The notes: generated from the letters alone by a model not told the origin. DNA of 64,000 nucleotides from Clostridium transplantifaecale (GCF_900626075.1 NZ_UYZY01000002.1:1178001-1242000); one strand, 5' to 3'. Counted from the first letter of the stretch, positions 8,485-17,198 are shown. Numbers and translations are program-made.

Positions 8485-8503
8485 ATACCCAAAATATGGG
8501 TAT
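8485..8503. promoter_or_regulatory. Palindromic operator candidate upstream of the XRE regulator
   Basis: ATACCC-AAAATAT-GGGTAT is a perfect 6-7-6 dyad, 66 bases before the regulator start. XRE-family repressors commonly bind such dyads at their own promoters; autoregulation here is inference. Confidence 0.5.
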
Positions 8504-8568
8504 ATAAAAACTCACAACAAGAGGATACCGAAAAAGCATGCCTGATATAATAATATCAGAGGTGTGCT

Positions 8569-8940
8569 ATGACCAAGAAGACGAAAGTGGAAGCTATTTT
8601 AAAAACAGATAGTAAACTGAGGGAATTACGTAAAAAACGCGATTTAAAACAGGAACTGCTGGCGGATGAAATAGGAACATCACAGCAGACAGTCAGCCGC
8701 ATTGAGAATGATAAGTTATCAATGTCGGTTGAGACTTTAATACGCCTTTCTGCCTATTTCAATGTCACAACCGACTATCTGCTGGGTATTTCGGATATCG
8801 AACCCTCGGAAGAAGAGGACGAAAGTAAAGCGCAGGAGCTGGCACAGCTTTATATGGCTCTGAGGGATAGAGACAAGGAGCTGTTATTCAGTCAGGCCAG
8901 GAAGATGTATGAATTAGATCATAAGAAGAAAGAAAAATAG
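8569..8940 (+). CDS. XRE/Cro-CI family helix-turn-helix regulator
   Basis: This 123-residue cytoplasmic protein has a helix-turn-helix near residues 20-75 (LRKKRDLKQELLADEIGTSQ, then QTVSRIENDKLSMSVETL), followed by FNVTTDYLLGIS, a phrase typical of the family. The last ~40 residues are charged and helical, probably for dimer formation. It stands alone between two terminators, with a perfect palindrome in its upstream region. No specific target beyond autoregulation can be read. Confidence 0.88.
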   Translation: MTKKTKVEAILKTDSKLRELRKKRDLKQELLADEIGTSQQTVSRIENDKLSMSVETLIRLSAYFNVTTDYLLGISDIEPSEEEDESKAQELAQLYMALRDRDKELLFSQARKMYELDHKKKEK

Positions 8941-8988
8941 TGACTGCCCGAAAGGCAGTATGTTGCGGATAATGATAGAGAAGTGCAG

Positions 8989-9015
8989 AAAAGGGAGGCC
9001 GGGGCCTCCCTTTTT
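8989..9015. terminator. Bidirectional intrinsic terminator
   Basis: AAAAGGGAGGCC (8989-9000) pairs with GGCCTCCCTTTTT (9003-9015). It lies between the convergent XRE and AraC-type genes and can serve both. Confidence 0.85.
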
Positions 9016-9050
9016 CCGATGGCAGCGGTAAGCGGCAAATAACATAGCGG

Positions 9051-9986
9051 TTACAGGTGTTTTCTCTGCGGTCTCTTTGCCCTCTGCATGATGGACGCGC
9101 GGTATTCCGTCGGCGTCATGTCGGTGATTTTCTTAAACTGTCTGGAAAAGTAATGTACAGAGGTATACCCCAGAGCATCCGCAATTTGGGTAAAGTTCAT
9201 TTGCTGGTTACGGATCATCTGTTTGGCCGCGTTTATTTTCATCTGGTTAAAACATTCCATCACGCCGCTTTTCTGGTAGGTGCGGAAGAGCTTTTTTAGC
9301 TGCGACACACCGATCAGATTGTCACGGCATATTTTTTCCACGTTGAGCTGCTGGCCGATATGACGGTCCAGGTAATCGATAATGCTGGCAAACAATTCGT
9401 TTCCGTCCGAGAGGGCGGGGGTTCGGCCGGGATTATAGAGGGTTGGTGAAGGCTTTTCTTCATTATAAGAGAAGGCGCCGGAAAAATTGCGGAACAGCTG
9501 AATTAAAAACTGTTCCAGATGGATTTTAATCATCTGTTCAGCTCCGAAGGGGATGTTCTCCCGGCGGCTCAGCACCTCCATATAAGGGTCGTCCATTGGG
9601 CCGTCGAAGGTGTCGCGGGCCTCCGAAATAATCTGGGACAGGAGGTTGCGTTCGCTTTCCCCAACCGTCAGGATTTTGTGCTCAAAGAATGCCATACACG
9701 GCTCTCCCGCTTCAAAAGAGATGACCACCAGGTTTGGTGCGATGACATTGTTGGCGGCCAGGGCGTGGAATTCATTGGGCCTGTGAAAGATAATCTGTCC
9801 CTGGCGGAGGATGAATTTCTCACGGTCTGCCGTCACCTGGAGCTCTCCTTTATCCACATACATAAATTCCCAGAAGTTATGGGATTCTCCGGGAAATGTG
9901 AAATCACTCATATATTCAAAATAATGAAGGCTGACGATTTTTCCGATTCGCAGCTCTTCTTTTAACTCAGTAAACTGATAGGACAT
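9051..9986 (-). CDS. AraC family transcriptional regulator of the sugar locus
   Basis: This 311-residue regulator has an N-terminal cupin-like sensor domain (about 1-150; FTFPGESHNFWEFMYVDKG and a HRPNEFH motif) and a C-terminal double helix-turn-helix (about 205-305), ending DALGYTSVHYFSRQFKKIT followed by MTPTEYR. The ATG at 9986 follows an AGGAGGG; a longer frame to 10037 has no such site. It is divergent from the sugar ABC operon that it probably controls. It is a close paralogue of the AraC protein at 48710-49597, sharing HYFE, GESHxFWExMYxDKG and the QQMI/EQMI segment. Confidence 0.92.
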   Translation of the reverse strand: MSYQFTELKEELRIGKIVSLHYFEYMSDFTFPGESHNFWEFMYVDKGELQVTADREKFILRQGQIIFHRPNEFHALAANNVIAPNLVVISFEAGEPCMAFFEHKILTVGESERNLLSQIISEARDTFDGPMDDPYMEVLSRRENIPFGAEQMIKIHLEQFLIQLFRNFSGAFSYNEEKPSPTLYNPGRTPALSDGNELFASIIDYLDRHIGQQLNVEKICRDNLIGVSQLKKLFRTYQKSGVMECFNQMKINAAKQMIRNQQMNFTQIADALGYTSVHYFSRQFKKITDMTPTEYRASIMQRAKRPQRKHL

Positions 9987-10109
9987 AGGCGCCCTCCTGT
10001 GGAATAGATTTACCGGCAGCTTATTAAAATCGTGCAAGACGGCCGTATAGCCGTAATTGAGACTTTTTTACATTTTAACCTGAATTACAGCCGGTGTAAA
10101 GAAGAAAAG

Positions 10110-10214
10110 AACTAAAAGTGCAAAAAAGGAAACGCTTTGTATAAAGAAATTTGGCAATTAGTATAATATCATAGAGATATGAATTGCACTAAATGTGAAA
10201 ATTCACTAAAAGTG
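10110..10214 (+). promoter_or_regulatory. Sugar-operon control region: cre-like site, -10 and three repeats
   Basis: AGGAAACGCTTTGT (10127-10140) resembles a CcpA catabolite response element. TATAAT at 10162-10167 is a likely -10; no good -35 is visible, as expected for an activator-dependent promoter. The sequence (C/A)ACTAAA(A/T)GTG occurs three times, at 10110-10120, 10187-10197 and 10204-10214. The last copy is a perfect dyad and the last two are 17 bases apart. Assignment to the divergent AraC regulator is inference. Confidence 0.45.
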
Positions 10215-10232
10215 TTAAGGAGGAAAGAATTT

Positions 10233-11549
10233 ATGAAAAAAAGAACGTTAAGCGTACTTCTGACGGCTGCTATGGCAGTTACCATGCTCGCAGGCTGCGG
10301 AAGCAAGACAGACAGCGCTCCGGCTGAGACAGCAGCGCCGGCGGCAACAGAGGAAGCAGCAGGAGGGGAAAGCGGAGAAGCAGCAGCTCCGGCCGAAGGC
10401 GGCACACTCGTTTACTGGTCCATGTGGGAGTCTACAGAGCCGCAGGGTCAGGCAATTCAGAAAGCAATCGATGCCTTTACAGCAGAAACAGGCATTAAGG
10501 TTGACGCACAGTTCAAGGGACGTACCGGTATCCGTGAAGGTTTACAGCCGGCTCTTGACGCAGGAACCAATATCGACTTATTTGACGAGGATATCGACCG
10601 TGTCAACAAGACATGGGGACAGTACTTATTAGATCTGGAAGACCTTGCGAAGGCAGCTGACTATGAGTCTACAGCCAATGCAGGACTGATCAATGCATGC
10701 CGTGAAGTTGGCGACGGGACATTAAAGTCCATTCCTTACCAGCCAAACGTATTTGCAATGTTCTACAACCAGGATATTTTTGATGAAGCAGGCGTTACAG
10801 CAGTTCCTACCACATGGGCAGAACTGGATGCAGCTTGTGCTAAGATTAAAGAAGCAGGTTACGTTCCGATTACAGATGATGACGCATACATCACATGTTT
10901 ATTCGGATACCATATGTGCCGTCTCGTAGGATACGAGAGAACATCCGAGATTGTTAAGAACGGCGAGTGGGATGACCCGGCAGTTCTTCAGACAGCAGAA
11001 GCTTTCGCAGATTTCGCAAAGAAGGGTTACTTCTCTGAGGATATCGCTTCCAACGTATGGCCGGCAGGTCAGAACATGGAACTGGCAGGCGGAACAGCCG
11101 CTATGTACTTAAACGGCTCCTGGCTTCCAAACGAAGTTAAGGATATGGCTGGTGACGACTTTAACTGGGGATGCTTCAGCTACCCGGCAGTTGAAGGCGG
11201 AAAAGACGGAACAAACGCATCCAACTACGGCGCTCAGGTATTCGCTATCAACAAGAATTCCAAGAACGCAGAAGCCGCTTTCCAGTTAATCTGCAAGATT
11301 ACAAAGGGCGAATATGACAAAGTATTAGCTGAGGACAGCAACGGTATCCCGGCAGATACAAGCAACACAGAGTGGCCTGCAATGGTTAAATGCGCACAGC
11401 CTGTTATGGAACAGCTTACGGTTCGTTACCCATGGGCAGCAGGCGCTGAGGACAATGCAGATATGACTCCAATCATCAAAGAGAACATGCTCAAACTGGT
11501 TGGCGGTTCCATCTCAGCTCAGGACTTCGTTGATGCGTTAAAGAAATAA
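10233..11549 (+). CDS. Carbohydrate ABC transporter substrate-binding lipoprotein
   Basis: This 438-residue lipoprotein has a signal peptide with lipobox LAGC (Cys near residue 21), then an Ala/Glu-rich linker and the binding domain (from about 60; GGTLVYWSMWESTEPQGQ). It belongs to the sugar-binding family 1 cluster. The ATG at 10233 follows TAAGGAGGAAAG; upstream in-frame codons are not plausible. Two sugar permeases follow after a terminator-like hairpin. There is no ATPase gene nearby, so a shared ATPase of the MsmK type encoded elsewhere is probably used. With the kinase and nucleotidyltransferase downstream, an N-acetylhexosamine-containing sugar is a reasonable substrate guess. Confidence 0.9.
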   Translation: MKKRTLSVLLTAAMAVTMLAGCGSKTDSAPAETAAPAATEEAAGGESGEAAAPAEGGTLVYWSMWESTEPQGQAIQKAIDAFTAETGIKVDAQFKGRTGIREGLQPALDAGTNIDLFDEDIDRVNKTWGQYLLDLEDLAKAADYESTANAGLINACREVGDGTLKSIPYQPNVFAMFYNQDIFDEAGVTAVPTTWAELDAACAKIKEAGYVPITDDDAYITCLFGYHMCRLVGYERTSEIVKNGEWDDPAVLQTAEAFADFAKKGYFSEDIASNVWPAGQNMELAGGTAAMYLNGSWLPNEVKDMAGDDFNWGCFSYPAVEGGKDGTNASNYGAQVFAINKNSKNAEAAFQLICKITKGEYDKVLAEDSNGIPADTSNTEWPAMVKCAQPVMEQLTVRYPWAAGAEDNADMTPIIKENMLKLVGGSISAQDFVDALKK

Positions 11550-11600
11550 TGATAAGGTAGAAGCGTCCGCGCTTGAATGAAAGACTACTGAATGAAGATT

Positions 11601-11643
11601 ACATGGTGGCACCGATAAATTCATCGCTGTCACCATGTTTTTT
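11601..11643 (+). terminator. Terminator/attenuator between binding protein and permeases
   Basis: ACATGGTG (11601-11608) pairs with CACCATGT (11631-11638), and the inner ACCGAT region pairs with ATCGCTG. Six Ts follow immediately (11638-11643). It is expected to stop part of the transcripts after the binding-protein gene, giving more binding protein than permease. Confidence 0.75.
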
Positions 11644-11684
11644 AAAAACGTATATAAAAATAAAGATGAAAAGGGGGAAGCAGC

Positions 11685-12590
11685 TTGAAGAAGAACAAGG
11701 CAATGATTGTCACTTTCCTGGCACCGGCAGTATTTATGTTTATTATGGTATTCCTGTATCCAATCTGCCGTACGATCGTGATGAGTTTCTTTAAAATAGA
11801 AGGAATCACGGATTCGGTATCCAAGTGGCAGTTTACCGGAATTGACAACTACGTCAAACTTATGAATACCACATTGTTTAAGACCTCCATGTGGAACCTG
11901 TTCCGTATCTGGTTTATCGGAGGTATCGTCGTCATGTCCCTGGCGCTCTTATTTGCAGTTATTCTGACAAGCGGAATACGCTTCAAGAGCTTTTTCAGAG
12001 CAATGATTTACCTTCCAAACGTAGTCAGCGCCGTAGCTCTGGCAACGATGTGGCTCCAGTATGTATACAATAACAAGTACGGCCTCCTGACCGGCATCTT
12101 TAAGAAACTGGGTCTGACCTCCCTGGCCAAAATCCAGTGGCTGGACAGCGATCACAAGTTCTATGCGCTGCTGTTTGCTTATTGCTTCGGTATGGTAGGT
12201 TACCATATGCTGATTTTTGCCAGCGGCATCGAGCGGATCAGCGAAGATTATTATGAAGCGGCGACTCTGGACGGAGCCAATAAATTCGGCCAGTTCCGCT
12301 ATATTACCCTGCCTCTTTTAAAAGGGGTGTTTAAGACGAATATTACCATGTGGAGTGTTACTTCCGTAGGATTCTTCGTATGGTCGCAGCTGTTCTCCTC
12401 CGTTACGGCGGACAATCAGACGATCACTCCGATGGTTTACCTGTATATGCAGATATTCGGCGCCGGCAACAGCGTGACGGAACGAAACTCGGGTCTCGGC
12501 GCGGCGGTCGGTGTTATGCTGAGTATCTGCGTGGTCCTCATCTTCTGGCTGTGTAACCATTTGCTGAAAGATGACGATCTGGAATTCTAA
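11685..12590 (+). CDS. Sugar ABC transporter permease, UgpA/MalF type
   Basis: This 301-residue membrane protein has about six transmembrane helices. The first is near residues 6-28 (MIVTFLAPAVFMFIMVFLYP). The EAA loop is EAATLDGANKFGQFRYITLP near 188-207. The start is a TTG at 11685 preceded by AAGGGGGAAG, which fits the usual family N-terminus. It forms the channel together with the next gene. Confidence 0.9.
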   Translation: MKKNKAMIVTFLAPAVFMFIMVFLYPICRTIVMSFFKIEGITDSVSKWQFTGIDNYVKLMNTTLFKTSMWNLFRIWFIGGIVVMSLALLFAVILTSGIRFKSFFRAMIYLPNVVSAVALATMWLQYVYNNKYGLLTGIFKKLGLTSLAKIQWLDSDHKFYALLFAYCFGMVGYHMLIFASGIERISEDYYEAATLDGANKFGQFRYITLPLLKGVFKTNITMWSVTSVGFFVWSQLFSSVTADNQTITPMVYLYMQIFGAGNSVTERNSGLGAAVGVMLSICVVLIFWLCNHLLKDDDLEF

Positions 12591-12604
12591 AAGGAGGGGA
12601 AGTT

Positions 12605-13480
12605 ATGGCGAAAGAAAAGAAAGTGCGCGAACGCGTTAACTGGAACAGAGAACTGAAACTTGCCCCCGGCTATCTGATTCTGTGTCTCTGGATCTTATTT
12701 ACCGTTGTTTTACTGGGATGGGTCGTGGGCGCCAGCTTTTCCACGACAAAGGCGATTTTCGCAGGAAAGATTATGTCCAGCGGATTCCATCTCGAAAACT
12801 ATGCGAAGGCCTGGAACAACTCCAATGTTTCTACCTTCTTTATGAACTCACTGGGGTATGCAATTATTTCCTGTACCCTGTTAATTCTGATTTGTGCTCC
12901 GGCGGCATATGCATTGTCAAGATTTAAATTTATTGCTAATAAGGTAATCCAGACCGGATTTGTATCGGCCATGGGCGTACCGGTTGTTATGATCGTGCTT
13001 CCGCTGTTCGGACTGGTGGCGGGAATGGATCTTTTAAACCACGAGCTGTCCAACCGTTTTGTGCTGATATTCCTTTACATAGGAATTAACGTGCCGTATA
13101 CGACGATATTCCTGATGACGTTCTTTGCCAATATCTCGAGGGCGTTCGAGGAGGCCGCGGCGATCGACGGCTGCTCACCGACTAAGACATTCTGGCTGAT
13201 CATGCTGCCGATGGCGCAGCCGGGTATCATAACGGTTACCATTTTTAACTTTATCAATGTATGGAATGAGTATTTCATTTCCCTGATTTTCGGAAACTCA
13301 GACAGGATACGTCCCGTTGCCGTAGGTCTTTACTCCATGATTAATTCCATGAAGTACACTGGCGACTGGGCCGGCATGTTTGCGGCAGTTATCATTGTAT
13401 TCCTGCCGACGTTCATCCTGTACATCTTCCTGTCGGAGAAGATTATTGCCGGTGTAACAGGCGGCGGTGTCAAAGGTTAA
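12605..13480 (+). CDS. Sugar ABC transporter permease, UgpE/MalG type
   Basis: This 291-residue membrane protein has its first helix near residues 20-44 and the EAA loop EEAAAIDGCSPTKTFWLIMLP near 180-200, followed by the family phrase NFINVWNEYFISL. The ATG at 12605 follows AAAGGAGGGGAAG, 14 bases after the preceding permease gene. It is the second channel subunit of the importer. Confidence 0.9.
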   Translation: MAKEKKVRERVNWNRELKLAPGYLILCLWILFTVVLLGWVVGASFSTTKAIFAGKIMSSGFHLENYAKAWNNSNVSTFFMNSLGYAIISCTLLILICAPAAYALSRFKFIANKVIQTGFVSAMGVPVVMIVLPLFGLVAGMDLLNHELSNRFVLIFLYIGINVPYTTIFLMTFFANISRAFEEAAAIDGCSPTKTFWLIMLPMAQPGIITVTIFNFINVWNEYFISLIFGNSDRIRPVAVGLYSMINSMKYTGDWAGMFAAVIIVFLPTFILYIFLSEKIIAGVTGGGVKG

Positions 13481-13495
13481 AGGCAGAATTTCAGA

Positions 13496-13541
13496 TTACG
13501 GTCCGCAGCCCCGCAGCTAAGCGCGGTTCGGCGGACCGTAA
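13496..13541 (+). terminator. Hairpin between permease and nucleotidyltransferase genes
   Basis: TTACGGTCCGC (13496-13506) pairs perfectly with GCGGACCGTAA (13531-13541). No T-run follows, so it may act as an mRNA processing or stability element rather than a stop. Confidence 0.55.
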
Positions 13542-13581
13542 ACGAGCAGTATGAATCCAAGTGAAAGGAAGTATAGACAGT

Positions 13582-14511
13582 ATGGACAAAAAACCGGTAT
13601 TAGTAATAATGGCAGCCGGCATGGGCAGCAGATACGGCGGTTTGAAACAAATTGACCCGGTAGATAAAGAAGGGGATCTGATCATCGATTTTTCTATCTT
13701 TGATGCAATCGAAGCGGGATTTGAGAAGGTTGTCTTCATTATAAAGAAAGCAATTGAGGCCGATTTTAAAGAGCATATCGGAAACAGGATGGAGAAGCAT
13801 CTGGAGGTTGAGTATGTTTATCAGGAGACCGATAAGCTCCCTGCAGGGTTTGAAGTTCCGGAAGGCCGTGTAAAACCGTGGGGAACAGGTCATGCAATTC
13901 TCTGCTGCAAGGATGTAATTGACGGTCCGTTTGCTGTAATCAATGCTGATGATTTCTATGGTAAATCCGCATTCAGGGAGATTTATACCCAGCTTGCCGC
14001 AAATGGTGACACTGAGAAGTACCAGTACACGATGGTCGGTTATGAGCTTCATAATACACTGACGGAAAACGGCTATGTGGCCAGAGGCATCTGCCGCACG
14101 GATGATGCCGGAAAACTGGTCGATATCCATGAGAGAACCAGGATTGAGAACCACGGCGGCAGGGCAGAGTATACGGAGGATGATGGAAAAACCTGGGAAT
14201 TTCTTCCGGCCGGTACTATCGCTTCGATGAATATGTGGGGATTTACAAAAAGCATTCTGGCTGAACTGGAGGCACGTTTTGTGCCTTTCCTGGAGAAGAA
14301 TCTTCCGGAAAATCCGATAAAATGTGAGTATTTCCTGCCATTTGTCGTGGATGAACTCCTGAAAGAAGGAAAGGCGGAGGTGACCGTACTAAAGAGTGTT
14401 GACCGCTGGTATGGCGTCACCTACAAAGAAGATAAACAGATGGTGATGGATGCCATCCAGGGCATGAAAGATCGGGGGATTTATCCTGAAAAACTCTGGG
14501 AGGACAGATAG
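13582..14511 (+). CDS. Sugar-1-phosphate nucleotidyltransferase-like protein
   Basis: This 309-residue cytoplasmic protein opens with the nucleotide-binding motif VIMAAGMGSRYGGLKQIDPV (residues ~6-25). INADDFYG near 119-126 supplies the acidic metal site of the fold. Family members transfer a nucleotide to a sugar 1-phosphate. The ATG at 13582 is preceded by GAAAGGAAG; a GTG at 13561 lies before that site. The next gene, three bases after the stop, is an N-acetylhexosamine 1-kinase homologue, so this enzyme probably converts the 1-phosphate that kinase makes to an NDP-sugar. The exact sugar is inferred from context. Confidence 0.8.
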   Translation: MDKKPVLVIMAAGMGSRYGGLKQIDPVDKEGDLIIDFSIFDAIEAGFEKVVFIIKKAIEADFKEHIGNRMEKHLEVEYVYQETDKLPAGFEVPEGRVKPWGTGHAILCCKDVIDGPFAVINADDFYGKSAFREIYTQLAANGDTEKYQYTMVGYELHNTLTENGYVARGICRTDDAGKLVDIHERTRIENHGGRAEYTEDDGKTWEFLPAGTIASMNMWGFTKSILAELEARFVPFLEKNLPENPIKCEYFLPFVVDELLKEGKAEVTVLKSVDRWYGVTYKEDKQMVMDAIQGMKDRGIYPEKLWEDR

Positions 14512-14513
14512 AG

Positions 14514-15632
14514 ATGAGCTGTGATAAGGCACTGAAGACAGAGGAGGCCATGGCCAATATGTGCTATGAAGGCGCTGTTACGGAATATTACCGTTACGGC
14601 CACGGCCATATCAATGACACTTTTTATGTTAAAACAGAGGCGGAGGACGGCGGTCACGCTTACATCCTGCAGAGAATGAACCGGGAAGTATTTAAAGATC
14701 CTGTTTCCCTGATGAAGAATATCACGGGGGTCACAGGTTTTCTCAGAAAAGAAATTGAAAAAGAGGGGGGAGATCCCCTGAGAGAGACCCTGAACCTGGT
14801 GCCGGTTAAAGACGGTAAAGATTATTATGTGGACAGCGACGGTGAATACTGGCGCTCCTATCTTTTTATTGCCGATGCCACCTGTTACGACAAGGTAGAG
14901 AAACCGGAAGACTTTTATCAGAGTGCAAAGGCGTTCGGCCGGTTCCAGCGCCAGCTGTCACTGTACCCGGCAGATGAGTTGTCCGAGACAATCCCGAATT
15001 TCCACAACACTCCGGTCAGGCTTGAGACCTTCAAGAAGGCTGTGGAAGAAGATGTGTGCGGCCGTGCGGCTTCGGTCCGGGAAGAGATTCAGTTTGTACT
15101 TGACCGTGCGGACGAGGCAGGAGCTGCGATTGAGATGCAGAAGGCGGGAAAACTTCCGCTGCGTGTTACCCATAATGACACAAAGCTTAATAATATCATG
15201 ATTGACGACGAGACGGGCGAGGCTCTCTGTATCATCGATCTGGACACCATTATGCCCGGGTTATCCATCTTTGACTTTGGGGATTCCATCCGCTTCGGCG
15301 CTAATACGGCGGCAGAGGATGAGCCTGATTATTCTCTGGCGGGATTGTCACTGTCCCTGTTTGATATCTATACAAAAGGATATCTGGAGGGCTGTAAGGG
15401 AAGCCTGACTGAGGAAGAAGTGCGGATGCTCCCTATGGGCGCGAAGCTGATGACGTACGAATGCGGAGTAAGATTCCTTACGGACTATCTCCAGGGAGAC
15501 GTCTATTTTAAGATTACTAGGGAGAACCATAATCTGGATCGCTGCCATACCCAGTTTGCCCTTGTGGCGGATATGGAGAAAAAGTGGGATGAGATGAAGG
15601 CAGCCGTTGAAAAATACGCGGGGCAGCAGTAG
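14514..15632 (+). CDS. N-acetylhexosamine 1-kinase-like aminoglycoside-phosphotransferase-fold kinase
   Basis: This 372-residue cytoplasmic kinase has the phosphotransferase catalytic motif VTHNDTKLNNIMID (about residues 219-232) and the metal-binding segment CIIDLDTIMPGLSIFDFGDS (about 239-258). The N-terminal lobe has HGHINDTFYV near 26-35, as in NahK. NahK of bifidobacteria phosphorylates GlcNAc/GalNAc at C1 in the lacto-N-biose/galacto-N-biose pathway. Here it follows a sugar importer and a nucleotidyltransferase, but no GH112 phosphorylase or GalT/GalE gene is present. The ATG has GGGAGG about 8 bases upstream, overlapping the end of the previous gene. The substrate is inferred. Confidence 0.78.
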   Translation: MSCDKALKTEEAMANMCYEGAVTEYYRYGHGHINDTFYVKTEAEDGGHAYILQRMNREVFKDPVSLMKNITGVTGFLRKEIEKEGGDPLRETLNLVPVKDGKDYYVDSDGEYWRSYLFIADATCYDKVEKPEDFYQSAKAFGRFQRQLSLYPADELSETIPNFHNTPVRLETFKKAVEEDVCGRAASVREEIQFVLDRADEAGAAIEMQKAGKLPLRVTHNDTKLNNIMIDDETGEALCIIDLDTIMPGLSIFDFGDSIRFGANTAAEDEPDYSLAGLSLSLFDIYTKGYLEGCKGSLTEEEVRMLPMGAKLMTYECGVRFLTDYLQGDVYFKITRENHNLDRCHTQFALVADMEKKWDEMKAAVEKYAGQQ

Positions 15633-15641
15633 TGTTTCTGG

Positions 15642-15685
15642 ATGCCGCCGGACGGAGTTATAAGACTCCGGCTGGCGGCATTATT
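15642..15685 (+). terminator. Terminator of the sugar operon
   Basis: ATGCCGCCGGACGGAGT (15642-15658) pairs with ACTCCGGCTGGCGGCAT (15665-15681), with one mismatch, followed by TATTA. Confidence 0.75.
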
Positions 15686-15840
15686 AAGTTGATTGAGAAA
15701 CGGGAACGCCGCCGGGACGGCCGTGGTTCGGGGTATCAAGCCGGCTATTGCCTATGGGAAGTGCCCCGCGAGGCATTTTTGTGAGAGGAACAAAGCGCAA
15801 GCCACAGAAAAATAGTGCTGGAAATAGCTGGGAAATGTAT

Positions 15841-15846
15841 TATAAT
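15841..15846 (+). promoter_or_regulatory. Candidate -10 box of the pilus regulator gene
   Basis: TATAAT lies 55 bases before the preferred start of the regulator. No convincing -35 is present. Its position argues against the longer reading frame beginning at 15815. Confidence 0.35.
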
Positions 15847-15901
15847 CAATATAGGTGTTATAAGAAAATCGCGGAATTTTATGCGGGAAAGGAGAAGCTG
15901 G

Positions 15902-17152
15902 ATGGTAGAAGAAATTTTCGGTTCAAGGCCGCAGGAGGTCCTGTCCGTAAATATGTTCGGTGGTTTTTCTATGACATATGCGGGTAGGAAGATAGCGTTT
16001 TCGAGAAGCAGCAATACAAAGTTTATTCAGCTTCTGCAGCTTTTGCTTTTGAATGCCGGCCATGGTATTTCCAAGAAAGAGCTGATTGACACGCTCTATG
16101 GATGGGATGAGGGCGTCAACCCAAATAAAAATCTGAACAATGTCATATACAGACTGGAAAAGCAGCTGATTACGGCAGGTCTGCCTGAGGAGGATTATGT
16201 CGTTCTGGACAACGGCATGTGCCGCTGGAACAGCAGCTTCCCCGTGGAGACAGACGTGGTGATGTTTGTAAAGTATGTGGCGTCCGCGGAGAATAAAGAG
16301 GGGGAAGAACGATTCAGGATTCTTGAAAAAGCAGAACGCCTTTATACTGGGGAACTGCTCCCGGAATTTTCGACAGAGCTATGGGTCATAGAAGGGAATC
16401 TGAAACTTAAAAACCTGTATGAACAGATAGTGAAAGCGTTGGGCGCGGACCTGAGAGCGGCGGGAGAATATCAGGAGGAATTGAGGTTATACCGCAAGGC
16501 AGGAAAGATCTATCCCTTTGACAGATGGCAGGTTCAGGAAATTGACTGCCTGATGTTAATGAAAGAATTCAAGGAAGCGTATGATGTCTATCAGAATACG
16601 ACCAGCCTTTACTGCGAGGAGATGGGTGTGCCGCCGGGACCCGAGATGGTGAGCCGTCTGCGCCAGATTGAGCAGCAGATTAAAAATCCGGTCGGTAATT
16701 TTGAAGACCTGAAACAGAATTTCCAGGAACAGCAAAACAGGGGGGCGCTTTACTGTCTGTACCCCAGCTTTCTGGATTCCTGCCATCTGATGTCAAGGGT
16801 GGCTGAGAGAACGGGAAGATCGGTTTTTCTGATGCTCATAAACCTGACGGATAAGATGGGAAAAGATATAACGGATCCGGCGAGACTGGAGACTCAGATG
16901 GATTTGTTGAAAGAGGTAATCCGGTCAACCTTCAGAAGAGGTGACTTGTTTACAACATACAGCAAGAGCCAGTATATGATTATCCTGGTCGGAACGGAGA
17001 AGGAGAACTGCAATAAGGCATTTACCAGATGCCTTACCCGGTGGAAGAACACGGAGGGAGCCAGAGGAGAACTCAGCTACTCTGTGGAATCCCTGATCAA
17101 GATGCTGAATCCGGAGCTGTCGGATGAGGGGGAAACACCACTCTGGAGATGA
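15902..17152 (+). CDS. SARP/BTAD-type transcriptional regulator with cyclase-fold C-terminus
   Basis: This 416-residue protein begins at an ATG preceded by AAAGGAG. A winged-helix DNA-binding domain (about 12-100; LSVNMFGGFSMTYAG then LLLNAGHGISKKELIDTLYG) is followed by a helical BTAD domain (about 110-260), the layout of SARP-type activators. The last ~150 residues (SVFLMLINLTDKMG, then FRRGDLFTTYSKSQYMIILV) resemble a degenerate GGDEF/nucleotide cyclase fold lacking the signature residues. It heads the pilus island and is the obvious candidate activator of the sortase-pilus genes. A strong terminator separates it from the next gene. Confidence 0.78.
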   Translation: MVEEIFGSRPQEVLSVNMFGGFSMTYAGRKIAFSRSSNTKFIQLLQLLLLNAGHGISKKELIDTLYGWDEGVNPNKNLNNVIYRLEKQLITAGLPEEDYVVLDNGMCRWNSSFPVETDVVMFVKYVASAENKEGEERFRILEKAERLYTGELLPEFSTELWVIEGNLKLKNLYEQIVKALGADLRAAGEYQEELRLYRKAGKIYPFDRWQVQEIDCLMLMKEFKEAYDVYQNTTSLYCEEMGVPPGPEMVSRLRQIEQQIKNPVGNFEDLKQNFQEQQNRGALYCLYPSFLDSCHLMSRVAERTGRSVFLMLINLTDKMGKDITDPARLETQMDLLKEVIRSTFRRGDLFTTYSKSQYMIILVGTEKENCNKAFTRCLTRWKNTEGARGELSYSVESLIKMLNPELSDEGETPLWR

Positions 17153-17198
17153 AATATACGGTAAAAAAAGACTGCTTTTAGAAAAATAAAAAAATGAT

